Source: Desulfobulbus alkaliphilus (GTDB taxonomy: Bacteria > Desulfobacterota > Desulfobulbia > Desulfobulbales > Desulfobulbaceae). Taken from it: a stretch of 64,000 nucleotides of DNA. Under the pieces are notes generated by a model, which searched no databases, was not told where the DNA came from, and worked only from the letters and a program-made list of their open reading frames with translations. Each line of letters starts with the position of its first letter. Position 1 is the stretch's first letter. The stretch is from contig NZ_JAFFQC010000013.1 in assembly GCF_016918545.1 (NCBI RefSeq), forward strand, positions 48,019 to 112,018, given 5' to 3'. The position numbers were made by a program, and so were the translations under genes. This document shows, piece after piece, positions 45,932 through 54,703 of this stretch.

Positions 45932-46743
45932 TAAAAAAGAGAGCTGACCATTTCATCAAGGGCGCCAAGAAGTTCACGGTCATCGGTCAGCGCCTCGCAG
46001 ATAGCCGCTCGACAAGCGACCTGGACCGGAATGCCGCAGCCGATCAGTTTGCCGGCCTGGATCAACAGACGGGTGGAGGCACCTTCGGCCAGTCCGGAAT
46101 CCTTGAGTCCTCGCGTCATACCAGCCAGTTTAACCAGAAGCCGGGCCACTTCATGCTCCAGATTTCCCTCTCTGCAGACGATCTCAACCTCCTTTTCAAG
46201 TTCCGGATAGGTAAAGGACAAAGCAACAAAGCGTTGCCGGGTGGAGGCCTTGAGGTCCTTGAGAACGCTCTGATACCCAGGGTTATAGGAGACCGCCAAC
46301 ATAAATTCCGAAGGGGCGGTGAGCAGTTCACCTCTCTTTTCAATGGGCAATTCCCGCCGATCGTCAGCCAGGGGATGGATGATCACCGTGGTATCTTTGC
46401 GTGCTTCGACAATTTCGTCAAGATAACAGATAGCCCCTGCCCTGACGGCCATGGTGAGAGGGCCGTCAGTCCACACTGCCTCACCTGAGCGAATCAGGTA
46501 CCGGCCAACCAGATCACTGGTCGACAGATCGTCGTGACAGGACACCGTAACCAGAGGCCGTTGCAGACGCCAGGCCAGATATTGCATAAACCGGGTCTTG
46601 CCACAACCGGTCGGTCCCTTGAGCAGCAGAGGCATACCCTGGTCATATGCGGCCTTGGCAATGGCAACCTCGTCTCCGGTGGCGAGATAATAGGGTTCCT
46701 GTTCTATCAGGTGCTCATCGATGCGTAAGAGTTTTCCTGGCAT
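45931..46743 (-). CDS. MoxR-family AAA+ ATPase, CbbQ/NirQ/NorQ type
   Basis: 270 residues from ATG 46743, which has GGAG six bases before it; an ATG four codons earlier lacks a site. Motifs: LLLKGPTGCGKTRFMQYLAW (Walker A), AGAICYLDEIVEARKD (Walker B), NPGYQSVLKDLKASTRQRFV (sensor 1 and arginine finger). The C-terminal CbbQ_C helical domain follows. With the adjoining VWA protein it forms a chaperone-like motor that remodels a metalloenzyme. Element copy 15 lies 70 bp upstream. Confidence 0.92.
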   Translation of the reverse strand: MPGKLLRIDEHLIEQEPYYLATGDEVAIAKAAYDQGMPLLLKGPTGCGKTRFMQYLAWRLQRPLVTVSCHDDLSTSDLVGRYLIRSGEAVWTDGPLTMAVRAGAICYLDEIVEARKDTTVIIHPLADDRRELPIEKRGELLTAPSEFMLAVSYNPGYQSVLKDLKASTRQRFVALSFTYPELEKEVEIVCREGNLEHEVARLLVKLAGMTRGLKDSGLAEGASTRLLIQAGKLIGCGIPVQVACRAAICEALTDDRELLGALDEMVSSLF

Positions 46744-46812
46744 ATGATTCTCCATTTATAAAAGACATAAATTTAACTGTAAGACCGGGGTGCTGTCTTG
46801 ACAAGTCTTAGC

Positions 46813-46922
46813 CCTGAATCCGTGACGGCTCCTTTTAGGATATATCTTGCTGAAATTATAGTATACTTGTAGCATCATCCTTGATGATAACTTTCACCAG
46901 CCACCCTTCGGGACGGATCCAG
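46813..46922 (+). mobile_element. MITE-like element copy 15 (left half fused to right tip)
   Basis: CCTGAATCCGTGACGG to CCACCCTTCGGG, then directly GGATCCAG. The palindrome is deleted right after the CTTCGGG hairpin, as in copy 1. No duplication. Confidence 0.88.
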
Positions 46923-47185
46923 AATGGCTCAAGCGATCACAGAAGGGCGACAAACATTGCAGGTGCGCGACTCGTGATTGCCAGGTAATTGCTATCGAGT
47001 CAATTTCATTTGCTTATTGCACAAACGAAAGGCCATGAGTACATTTCTTCATCATAAACTTTTACCGAATGCAAGCGAGAGGTTGCCTATCCTGGTAACT
47101 GGAACCATGGAACCTTTACCAGCGAATAGGTCTAGCTGCTGAACATGACACCGGATGCGTCTCGTATTTCCTATGCTAATATGCT

Positions 47186-47404
47186 CTTGAATTCGTGACG
47201 GCTGGACGCTTGTTTTTGGTTTCATTTACAGCAATCAGGTTAAAAATAGGTTGATATTTTTGACAATTCTCCTTCACCAGCCGCCCTACGGGGCGTTCGT
47301 CCGCCCGCCACCTTCATTGCCCATACCCGTCCGATAAAATCTCCTTTCATCGAACGGCCACAAACAACGAAGCTGATGCACGGACGAATGCTCACGGATC
47401 CAGG
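47186..47404 (+). mobile_element. MITE-like element copy 16 (full length)
   Basis: Starts with the diverged CTTGAATTCGTGACGG and ends GCTCACGGATCCAGG. Flanks atgct and atatt match at 3 of 5. It ends eight bases before the ATG of the PHP gene and its CCAGGA end is the only ribosome-site-like sequence there. Confidence 0.92.
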
Positions 47405-47412
47405 ATATTTTC

Positions 47413-48276
47413 ATGTGTGTCGATCTGCATACCCACTCCATCTATTCCGACGGTACGCTCACTCCGGCGGAGTTGGTCGATATGGCTCTGCACAACAAAT
47501 TGCGCGGACTGGCCCTCACTGACCACGATACGGTTGAAGGAGTGGCGGAAATCCAACAACTGGGACAACAGGTCGGCCTGACGGTTCTCACCGGACTTGA
47601 GATCTCCACAACTCTGCGGCAGCATACCCTGCATATTCTCGGGTACGGCATTGATCCAGGCCACCGGGAACTGCTGCAATGGCTTCTGCCTCTGCAAGAG
47701 GGACGAATCAATCGAAACAGAGCGATTCTGGGTAAGCTACAGAATCTTGGTATCAACATTTCCGCGTCTGAAGTCCGTACCCTTTCACGCTGCGGTCAAA
47801 CCGGACGACCCCACTTTGCCAGGCTTTTGATCGCTAAAGGCGTAGTAGAGAGCTTTGACGCTGCCTTCCGCCTCTATCTTGGTCGAAACAAACCCGCCTG
47901 GGTAAGACGCTTCAGTTATTCGGCCGCTGAAACCATTGCCATGATCCACCGTGCCGGCGGTATTGCCGTGCTGGCTCATCCCGGCCAACTGGATCCGGAA
48001 ATGAGGGTCCAGCCCTCTCTGATTCGGGAATTGACCCTGCGGGGACTCGATGGTCTGGAGGTGTATTATCCAACTCACTCAAAAAAAATGCGTAAGACGC
48101 TGAAGGCGGTGGCTAGAGAGTGCGGCCTGATCGCCACCGGTGGCAGTGATTATCACGGCGATACCCGACCTTTGAATCGTCTTGCAGGAACAACCACTGC
48201 TTTTTGTCCGCCTTTTTCAATCATAGAAGATATCCTTGCCTGCAAAGGCGGCAAAAACCTTGACCTGAATCAGTGA
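47413..48276 (+). CDS. PHP-domain phosphoesterase (YciV/RNase AM-like)
   Basis: 287 residues. PHP metal-binding motifs appear in order: CVDLHTHSIYSDGTL, ALTDHDTVEGV, LTGLEISTT, HILGYGIDPGH, AVLAHPGQLD and GGSDYHGDTRP. The YciV/TrpH group includes the E. coli 5'-3' exonuclease acting on short RNAs and 3',5'-bisphosphates. The start depends on CCAGGA from the end of element copy 16, eight bases upstream. The C-terminal residues DLNQ and the stop are coded by the left end of element copy 17, so the gene is bracketed by elements on both sides. Confidence 0.93.
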   Translation: MCVDLHTHSIYSDGTLTPAELVDMALHNKLRGLALTDHDTVEGVAEIQQLGQQVGLTVLTGLEISTTLRQHTLHILGYGIDPGHRELLQWLLPLQEGRINRNRAILGKLQNLGINISASEVRTLSRCGQTGRPHFARLLIAKGVVESFDAAFRLYLGRNKPAWVRRFSYSAAETIAMIHRAGGIAVLAHPGQLDPEMRVQPSLIRELTLRGLDGLEVYYPTHSKKMRKTLKAVARECGLIATGGSDYHGDTRPLNRLAGTTTAFCPPFSIIEDILACKGGKNLDLNQ

Positions 48277-48478
48277 CGGCTGGACGCTTATTTTTTATAT
48301 ATCATTGTAATTATTATACAATTACAGATAAACCCTTGACAATAACTAGCACCAGCCGCCCTTCGGGGCAGCCGTCCGCACGCCATTTTCATTGCCCGCA
48401 ACCGTTTGATACAGGGTCTTTAATCATAGGGCTACGAACACCAAAACGGACCTGCGGACTAACACGTACCGTTCCAGG
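48264..48478 (+). mobile_element. MITE-like element copy 17 (full length, decayed right end)
   Basis: Starts CCTGAATCAGTGACGG and keeps the CTTCGGGG hairpin and part of the palindrome. The right end is reduced to GTTCCAGG. No duplication. The left end supplies the stop codon of the PHP gene. Confidence 0.85.
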
Positions 48479-48532
48479 ATCTCGCTTCTCGATGGTCACC
48501 AACAACATCAACACCCGCCAAGGAGGAGTGTT

Positions 48533-49921
48533 ATGCATACCATTCTCATTGTCGATGACGAACCCAATTACCAGATCGTCCTGGCGGAACTGCTGAAGGA
48601 TGAAGGCTACGAGGTCTTCACCGCCGACAGCGGCCTTGCCGGCCTGCCCATCGTCTACAGCGCCGATCTGGACCTCGTTCTTTCCGACATGAAAATGCCG
48701 GGAATGGATGGGATAGAATTTCTCAAAAAAATAAAAGAATTCAACAAAGAGCTTCCGGTCATCCTGATCACGGCCTACGCCGAAGTGGAAAAAGCGGTGG
48801 AGGCCATGCGACTCGGCGCTTTCACTTATCTGGCCAAACCCTTCTCCAATCAGCAACTACTAGCCAGTACCCAGAAAGCCATCGAACACTACGGTCTGAT
48901 CCGGGAAATCCGCCGGTTACGGGACGAGGCCACACCGCGGTCGGGTTTCGGGGGCATGATCGGCAAAAGCGCCTCCATGCGGGCGGTGTATCAGTTGATC
49001 GAAAAAGTGGCTCCAGCCCCCTCCTCGGTGCTGATCACCGGTGAATCGGGAACCGGTAAGGAACTGGTGGCCCGGGCTATCCACAACCTCAGTCCTCGAA
49101 AAGACGCCCCATTCATCTCCGTCAACTGTGCCGCCCTTTCCGAACACCTGCTGGAAAGCGAGTTGTTCGGCCATGAAAAAGGTGCCTTTACCGACGCTGT
49201 CGCCATGCGCAAGGGCCGTTTTGAACTCGCCGACACTGGCACCCTCTTTCTCGATGAGATCGGCGAAATGCCGCCCCAGCTCCAGGCAAAACTGCTCCGG
49301 GTTTTACAGGAGAAGAGTTTCGAGCGTGTTGGCGGAACCGTCACCCAACAGGTTGATGTCCGTATTTTAGCCGCCACCAACAAGGACCTTAAGGATGAGG
49401 TCGACAAAGGGCATTTTCGTGAAGATTTGTACTACCGGCTCAATGTCATTCATATCCATCTCGCACCGTTACGCGAGCGGGTGGACGACATCCCGATACT
49501 GGTCACTCATTTCATTGAAAAAAACAGCAGAAATCTGGGAAAAAAGCTCGACATCTCACCGGAAGCGCTTCGCCTTCTGATCAGCCTGCCCTGGGAGGGT
49601 AATGTCCGTGAACTGGAAAACACCATTGAGCGTGCCGCTATCCTCTGCGAAGGTGACCGCATTGAACCGGAAGACGTGCAGCCCGATACAACTGATCTGG
49701 TCAGTGCCAACGAGTGGAGCGTCGCTCTGGAATTGCACCAGTTCATCCCCGAAAACCTGAGCCTGGCCGAGGTCCTCAATGGCATAGAGGAAAAGCTGGT
49801 GCGAAAAGCACTGGAAGACAATGGACATATCCAGGCAAGAGCCGCGGAACAACTGGGCATAACCAAGAGTCTGCTGCAGTACAAGATGAAGAAATACAAG
49901 CTGCAGCGCCGCAAACGGTGA
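48533..49921 (+). CDS. NtrC-family sigma-54-dependent response regulator
   Basis: 462 residues. REC domain: [20 protein letters not shown], phospho-Asp in [17 protein letters not shown], Lys in [12 protein letters not shown]. The AAA+ domain starts about 140 with Walker [18 protein letters not shown], the sigma-54 contact loop [25 protein letters not shown] and the sensor [15 protein letters not shown] Fis-type helix-turn-helix ends the protein ([20 protein letters not shown]). CAAGGAGGAG precedes the ATG. No kinase is adjacent. It is the only such regulator in the window, so it is a possible partner of the ZraS-like kinase at 858-2732 and of the RpoN promoter at 2976. Confidence 0.96.
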   Translation: MHTILIVDDEPNYQIVLAELLKDEGYEVFTADSGLAGLPIVYSADLDLVLSDMKMPGMDGIEFLKKIKEFNKELPVILITAYAEVEKAVEAMRLGAFTYLAKPFSNQQLLASTQKAIEHYGLIREIRRLRDEATPRSGFGGMIGKSASMRAVYQLIEKVAPAPSSVLITGESGTGKELVARAIHNLSPRKDAPFISVNCAALSEHLLESELFGHEKGAFTDAVAMRKGRFELADTGTLFLDEIGEMPPQLQAKLLRVLQEKSFERVGGTVTQQVDVRILAATNKDLKDEVDKGHFREDLYYRLNVIHIHLAPLRERVDDIPILVTHFIEKNSRNLGKKLDISPEALRLLISLPWEGNVRELENTIERAAILCEGDRIEPEDVQPDTTDLVSANEWSVALELHQFIPENLSLAEVLNGIEEKLVRKALEDNGHIQARAAEQLGITKSLLQYKMKKYKLQRRKR

Positions 49922-49932
49922 GGCCGGCCTGT

Positions 49933-50793
49933 TCAGCAGTATTTACAGACTTGTTCCGGAAGGGGAATATCCACCGAGGCCCCACCCCAGTTGAGTTTTC
50001 TGCGGAGGATATTGAAATAACTTTTCCAGGGAGAACTGATGATCAAGAGGGGCTGGGGCGCCTTATTAACCAGCAGGTAATCGTTTTCCGTGATGGTCCA
50101 CTGGAGCTCTCCGTCAACAATGACCTTCACCTCCCCGGCGGGGGCGAGCAGCTGCGTGGTGAGCTGATGCTGCGATCCGAGCAGCACGGATCTTGATTCC
50201 AGCATGAAAGGACAGATAGGAGTGACCACAACGGTATCGAGTTCGGCATGAACAACCGGACCGCCCGCAGAAAGGTTATAGGCGGTGGATCCGGTGGGAG
50301 TTGACATGATCAGGCCATCGGCCCGGTAGGTGGTCACATACTCCCTTCCCGCCCAGCAACGCAGACGGATCATCGCCTCGGTGCTTTTTTTGACGATGAC
50401 CACCTCGTTGAGAGCGCGGACCGCACGGCTCTTTTTACCTGTAATCCCGTTTACATAGGCTGCGGCAAGCATGATACGTTTTTCCATGCGGACATCTTCC
50501 GCCAGCACTGCTTCCAGAGCCGGGTACATCTCATTAGCAGCGACTTCGGTCAAAAAGCCGAGATTGCCGAGGTTGACACCGAGAACCGGCAGCCGATGGG
50601 CGCAGGCCTCATCAGCGACATGGAGCAGGGTCCCATCGCCACCGAGCACAATCAGCATATCCATCGCCGGATCGATCCGGTTCAGCTCCGCCTTGATCCG
50701 TCGTTCAATCAGCCAGTCCGCCAACTCCCTGCCCTTCTGCTCGACCTCGGGACTTCCGGGCCGGGTAATGATCCCTGCATGGTCAACCTTCAT
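49933..50793 (-). CDS. nadK: NAD kinase
   Basis: 286 residues. Motifs: LIVLGGDGTLLHVADEA (the GGDG motif), LGVNLGNLGFLTEV, NEVVIVKKSTEAMIRL, YRADGLIMSTPTGSTAYNLSAGGPVV. It makes NADP from NAD and ATP. GGGAG precedes the ATG. Its start overlaps the 3' end of proC by 11 bp, so the two are coupled. It is convergent with the NtrC-type gene, with 11 bp between stops. Confidence 0.97.
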   Translation of the reverse strand: MKVDHAGIITRPGSPEVEQKGRELADWLIERRIKAELNRIDPAMDMLIVLGGDGTLLHVADEACAHRLPVLGVNLGNLGFLTEVAANEMYPALEAVLAEDVRMEKRIMLAAAYVNGITGKKSRAVRALNEVVIVKKSTEAMIRLRCWAGREYVTTYRADGLIMSTPTGSTAYNLSAGGPVVHAELDTVVVTPICPFMLESRSVLLGSQHQLTTQLLAPAGEVKVIVDGELQWTITENDYLLVNKAPQPLLIISSPWKSYFNILRRKLNWGGASVDIPLPEQVCKYC

Positions 50794-51604
50794 TCCCTAA
50801 CTCCCGTGAGCGTTTGGTTGCCGCGGCAACAGCCTCCATGACCTGACCTCGCAGGGCCCCCTTTTCCAGGACCCGCAACCCGGCGATGGTCGTTCCGCCA
50901 GGAGACGTCACCTTCCCTTTGAGGACCGCAGGGTGCTCACCTGTTGCCATGGCCAGCCTGGCAGTGCCAGCAACCGTTTGCAGGACCAGCTGTTCGGCAA
51001 CGGGCCTGGGCAAGCCGACAAGGACACCTCCATCGATCATGGCCTCGACAATGGTAAGCAAATATCCGGGACCACTGCCACTCAGGCCGGTGACCGCGTC
51101 GAGATGATACTCTTCCACTTCGACACAGATGCCCACAGCCGAGAACATCGCAGCCGCAATGTCCCGATCTTCCTGTGTGGACCGAAGATCCGTACTGAAG
51201 GCCGACGCACCGGCCAGGACCAGGGCTGGAGTATTAGGCATGACCCGAATCAGCCGGACCGGGTGCTCCAGACCTTCAGCCAGGGTTTGCAACCGAACCC
51301 CAGCCATAACGGAAAGGACCAGGTGCTCACCGCTGAGCAGGGATCGGTACTGCCGCAAAACCACCTCGGCCAGCTGCGGTTTGACGGCCAGAACAATAAC
51401 AGAGCAGGCGCTAGCGAAGGCTGCGGGCTCTTGCATACCGACAATCCCGTACCGGGTCTGCAGGTCATCCATGCGCCTTGAATCCGGCTCAATGACCAGC
51501 AGCCTGTCCGCAGCCACCAGACCGGCTTCGAGAAGACCGCGAATCAGGGCCTCGGCCATCTGGCCGCCGCCGATAAATCCGATTGTTTTGTCAAATAAGG
51601 CCAT
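50783..51604 (-). CDS. proC: pyrroline-5-carboxylate reductase
   Basis: 273 residues from ATG 51604, with AGGAG six bases before it; the longer frame to 51715 starts inside the lpxC terminator and is rejected. The Rossmann start is KTIGFIGGGQMAEALIRGLL. VLAVKPQLAEVVL and the conserved LSGSGPGYLLTIVEAMIDGG, then TVAGTARLA and VTSPGGTTIAGLRVLE follow. It reduces P5C to proline with NADPH; its partner nadK supplies NADP. Placement downstream of lpxC is unusual. Confidence 0.96.
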   Translation of the reverse strand: MALFDKTIGFIGGGQMAEALIRGLLEAGLVAADRLLVIEPDSRRMDDLQTRYGIVGMQEPAAFASACSVIVLAVKPQLAEVVLRQYRSLLSGEHLVLSVMAGVRLQTLAEGLEHPVRLIRVMPNTPALVLAGASAFSTDLRSTQEDRDIAAAMFSAVGICVEVEEYHLDAVTGLSGSGPGYLLTIVEAMIDGGVLVGLPRPVAEQLVLQTVAGTARLAMATGEHPAVLKGKVTSPGGTTIAGLRVLEKGALRGQVMEAVAAATKRSRELGNEG

Positions 51605-51715
51605 ATCTCTCCTGGTTGGGATGGTGGATTGGTCCAGAGAAGCAATAGTAAGATGCAACCGCGCCTGGCTGATGGATGGTTTCAGCAGAAGTCCTCTACC
51701 CAGAGCTGAGACCAT

Positions 51716-51744
51716 AAAAAAAACCGTCGGAAATGTTCCGACGG
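51716..51744 (-). terminator. Rho-independent terminator of lpxC
   Basis: CCGTCGGAA (51724-51732) pairs perfectly with TTCCGACGG (51736-51744) around a three-base loop. On the minus strand eight T follow. It separates lpxC from proC-nadK. Confidence 0.92.
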
Positions 51745-51836
51745 CTGCAGAGTATACGAAAAAAACAAAAAAACAGGGAGTGAAAAAGCTGCATCAACGC
51801 ATAAACGATAGTGCCCTGGACAGTGCCTGTGACTGA

Positions 51837-51955
51837 GGTGCGGACGGATGCCCCGGAGGGCGGCTGTTGACCGGTATTGTCAAGGATTGTACAAAATTAT
51901 AATCTAAGTACAGCAAGATATATCAACAACAAATTGCAGCCGTCACGGATTCAGG
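51837..51955 (-). mobile_element. MITE-like element copy 18 (left half only)
   Basis: Begins near GGTGCGGACGGATGCCCCGG, at the hairpin, and ends GTCACGGATTCAGG next to the lpxC stop. The palindrome half is missing. The gap between it and the terminator shows nothing else. Confidence 0.9.
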
Positions 51956-51961
51956 TATTAT

Positions 51962-52954
51962 TCAGGCCGCCTGGGACACCAGTGAATCAGGTGCGGGGGC
52001 AAAGAATGGTGCAAGCCTATATCCGGCCGATTGGGTAGTTTGCACAACCTGGCGGAAAAGTGAATCCCCCCTTTTCTGGAAGGTGACATATTCCCAGCAG
52101 TCAGGATTGTCGGCAATGGTGCGCATGAGGCCAAGATGCAGTCCATGCCCGGAACGGTCTGCTATCACGTGCCCGAGGATCGGAGAGCCCAGCAGAGCCA
52201 TATCACCGATAACATCCAGCACCTTATGGCGGATGAATTCGTCATCAAAACGCAAACCGTTTTCATTGAGAATGGAACGACGATCCCAGTGGATGGCGAT
52301 CACATTGTCGAGGGTGCCGCCCAGGGCCAATCCATTCTGCCAGAGATATTCCACCTGCTCGACAAAACCAAAGGTCCGCGCAGAAGCGATTTCCTTGCTG
52401 AAACGCTCCCGGGTCACCTCCACCGAGTAGTGCTGCTCTCTGATCAGTGCATCATCGAAATGGATGCGGCCGGTTACCCGGAATCCGTCATGCGGTTCGA
52501 TCCGGATGGATTTATCACCGACGGTATAATTGATCGGCCTGATCACACGCAGAATCCGGCGCAGGGTGCGCTGCCGCTGCCGTCCTCCGGTCTTCAGGAT
52601 GTGTATGAAGGGACCTGCGCTGCCGTCCATGATGGGTACCTCATGGGAGTCCAGGTCCACTTCGGCGTTGTCAATACCGGATCCGCGTAAAGCGGCCATC
52701 AGATGCTCGGTGGTGGAGACACGATGGCGACCGTCACTTATGGTGGTGGCAAGGGTAGTATCAATCACCCTGTCTACCCGGGCAGGAATCACGGGTCTGT
52801 CGGCCAGATCTGAACGAAGAAAGCGGATACCGGTGTTGACCGGAGCTGGTTTGATGGTCAGGTTGACTGTTCTGCCTGTATGCAGACCAACGCCGCAACA
52901 ACTGACAGGGCGTTTTAACGTATATTGATGCGGTTCAATCTGGGATGCCAGCAT
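51962..52954 (-). CDS. lpxC: UDP-3-O-acyl-N-acetylglucosamine deacetylase
   Basis: 330 residues from ATG 52954, which has AGGA upstream; the extension to 53041 is not conserved. Motifs: CCGVGLHTGRTVNLTIKPA, the zinc ligand in STTEHLMAALRG, MDGSAGPFI, DDEFIRHKVLDVIGDMALLG (zinc His and Asp) and SGHGLHLGLM. It catalyses the committed step of lipid A synthesis. It has its own promoter region (262 bp upstream) and a terminator and element downstream, so it is probably monocistronic. Confidence 0.97.
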   Translation of the reverse strand: MLASQIEPHQYTLKRPVSCCGVGLHTGRTVNLTIKPAPVNTGIRFLRSDLADRPVIPARVDRVIDTTLATTISDGRHRVSTTEHLMAALRGSGIDNAEVDLDSHEVPIMDGSAGPFIHILKTGGRQRQRTLRRILRVIRPINYTVGDKSIRIEPHDGFRVTGRIHFDDALIREQHYSVEVTRERFSKEIASARTFGFVEQVEYLWQNGLALGGTLDNVIAIHWDRRSILNENGLRFDDEFIRHKVLDVIGDMALLGSPILGHVIADRSGHGLHLGLMRTIADNPDCWEYVTFQKRGDSLFRQVVQTTQSAGYRLAPFFAPAPDSLVSQAA

Positions 52955-53216
52955 ATGTTGTCCTGTCTGAAAAGGGAACAAGATCAAAAAAATGTCGTAA
53001 AAGTTGCAGATCTCTGTGCAAAAAACAATCCAGAAATTCAAGTTATTTCCCGCCGGGGAAAATGATTAAAAAAATTAAACTAATTCAAAATATTGCACCA
53101 GAGTCCGGTTGCACCTGTCCCGGCATATCCGCAGAGCAACTGTGTCAAAAAAACCACAAAAAAGGAAAGCCGCTGAAAATGTTGAAATTCTGACACACAC
53201 CAGAGGCAGTTTTTTG

Positions 53217-54290
53217 TCACCGGCGGGCTTGCCAGGCCTTAACTGACGCCAGAAAACTTCGATCAAAATGCTGTTCTGTCGCCACCTGCATACGCAGGCC
53301 GAAAAGCGGCATCGTTATTTCCTCCACCCGACCGCTCAGTTTCACCAGGTCTTTTTCGGTGGTGATCAGCACCTCGGCCTCAGCCTGACATGCCCTGTTC
53401 AACAAGGCCCTCAGGATGGCGGGCGAGTATCGCTGGTGATCGGCAAACGGGTGAAAACCAACCAGCCGCAATCCCTGCCGCTCCAGCGTCCGGCGAAACC
53501 GTTCAGGCCGCGCGATGCCGCAGAAGGCAAAGCACCGCCGATCGATCAGCCCATCGGCGGCCGTGGGCTCGATGCTGCCGTCGGGCGCCACCTTGACCAA
53601 CGTATGCGGTGCATATTCTGCCAGGGCAACGGGGATCTCGGCAAACCTGGTCCGGAGAAGTTCAGCAAACTTTCCTGCTCGTTCCCGGTTCTCCTCGTTG
53701 ACCCCGGTGAGCAGAAAACCGGTGGCTCGCCGCAAGGCGGCAACCGGTTCCCGCAGTTCACCGCCGGGAAAGACCCGTGAGTTACCGGCAAGCCGATCCG
53801 CGTTGAAAAGGACAAGGTTGACATCGCGTACGACCTGCAGATGCTGAAATCCATCGTCAAGCAGGACAACATCGGCGCCCATTTCCAGGGCTTTCTGGGC
53901 CGGCAGCCTGCGGACGAGCCCTGTCAGCACAGGAACACCCGGCAGGGTTTCGGCTAAAAACCTCGGCTCGTCACCCGCCAGCTCGGCATTGAGCAACAGT
54001 TGCCGTCCATCTGAAACCAGGTTGACTCGACCCTGCGCTCTGCCGCCATACCCGCGACTGATGACCGCCGGCCGAAAGCCATGATCCTGCAGCAGCCGCG
54101 CCAGATGCTGAACCATCGGGGTTTTACCGGTGCCACCCATGGTCAGATTGCCGACACTGATCACCGGTGCCGCCAGATGGTGCGACTTGAAAATGCCCCG
54201 GCCATACATTTTCTCCCTGATCCGCATGGCAGCACCGTATAAGGGTGCCAGCGGACGCCCCAAGGCGTAATAAAAAAACTCGCTCTTCAC
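53217..54290 (-). CDS. lpxK: tetraacyldisaccharide 4'-kinase
   Basis: 357 residues from GTG 54290, with AAGAGGGG as ribosome site; the open frame to 54365 begins within a miniature element and is not preferred. Motifs: APVISVGNLTMGGTGKTPMV (P-loop), AVISRGYGGRAQG, GDEPRFLAETLP, VVLLDDGFQHL. The catalytic AFCGIARPERFRRTLE and TTEKDLVKLSG are also present. It phosphorylates the lipid A disaccharide at the inner membrane. Its neighbours lpxC and lpxB are on either side, but not in one operon. Confidence 0.95.
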   Translation of the reverse strand: MKSEFFYYALGRPLAPLYGAAMRIREKMYGRGIFKSHHLAAPVISVGNLTMGGTGKTPMVQHLARLLQDHGFRPAVISRGYGGRAQGRVNLVSDGRQLLLNAELAGDEPRFLAETLPGVPVLTGLVRRLPAQKALEMGADVVLLDDGFQHLQVVRDVNLVLFNADRLAGNSRVFPGGELREPVAALRRATGFLLTGVNEENRERAGKFAELLRTRFAEIPVALAEYAPHTLVKVAPDGSIEPTAADGLIDRRCFAFCGIARPERFRRTLERQGLRLVGFHPFADHQRYSPAILRALLNRACQAEAEVLITTEKDLVKLSGRVEEITMPLFGLRMQVATEQHFDRSFLASVKAWQARR

Positions 54291-54341
54291 TCCTACCCCT
54301 CTTTGTTCCAGGCCATGCAGTCGTGCATCTGTAAACAATGT

Positions 54342-54378
54342 CCTGAATCCGTGACGGCTGGACACTCACGGATCCAGG
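54342..54378 (+). mobile_element. MITE-like element copy 19 (37-bp miniature, ends only)
   Basis: CCTGAATCCGTGACGGCTGG joins ACTCACGGATCCAGG. The two ends form a 13-bp hairpin with one mismatch. Flanks do not match. It lies upstream of lpxK. Confidence 0.88.
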
Positions 54379-54703
54379 AACGAACGTGGATCGATTGACC
54401 GGAATCCGGAGCGGAAACCGTTCATGACACGAACAGATTTATGTCCTCTTGTGTGGTACTTTCCTTTTCAGCTCGAGCCAGGTAAAATTAAACGCATTCT
54501 CTTGAACCGGCAGAACGCTAAGCAATAGAAAATATCATGAAAATATAAACACATAAACTCTTTTTTTCTGTGAAAAAAAGCATTCTGCCCTGCGGGAAAT
54601 CCCGGCAATTATTAGTGCAAAAAATAATGGATAGAGTAAGAAAGAACGGGTTATGCTGGTACGTTGAACTTTTTTCCATCCAAGAACGAAGATCTTTAAC
54701 ACA
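54379..54703. other. intergenic region upstream of the amino-acid binding protein
   Basis: 325 AT-rich bases between divergent lpxK and the binding-protein gene. CTTTTTTTC (54560-54568) faces GAAAAAAAG (54572-54580), a short palindrome. No clear promoter or gene is seen. Confidence 0.45.

Larger units (their letters stand above)
46756..47412. other. 657-bp intergenic region with two element copies
   Basis: It holds element copy 15 (46813-46922) and copy 16 (47186-47404). The 263 bp between them (46923-47185) hold no gene or signal I can recognise and may be decayed DNA. Confidence 0.6.

Noticed and set aside
54290..54365. LpxK start at 54365
   Set aside because: It falls in miniature element 19, while GTG 54290 has a good ribosome site.
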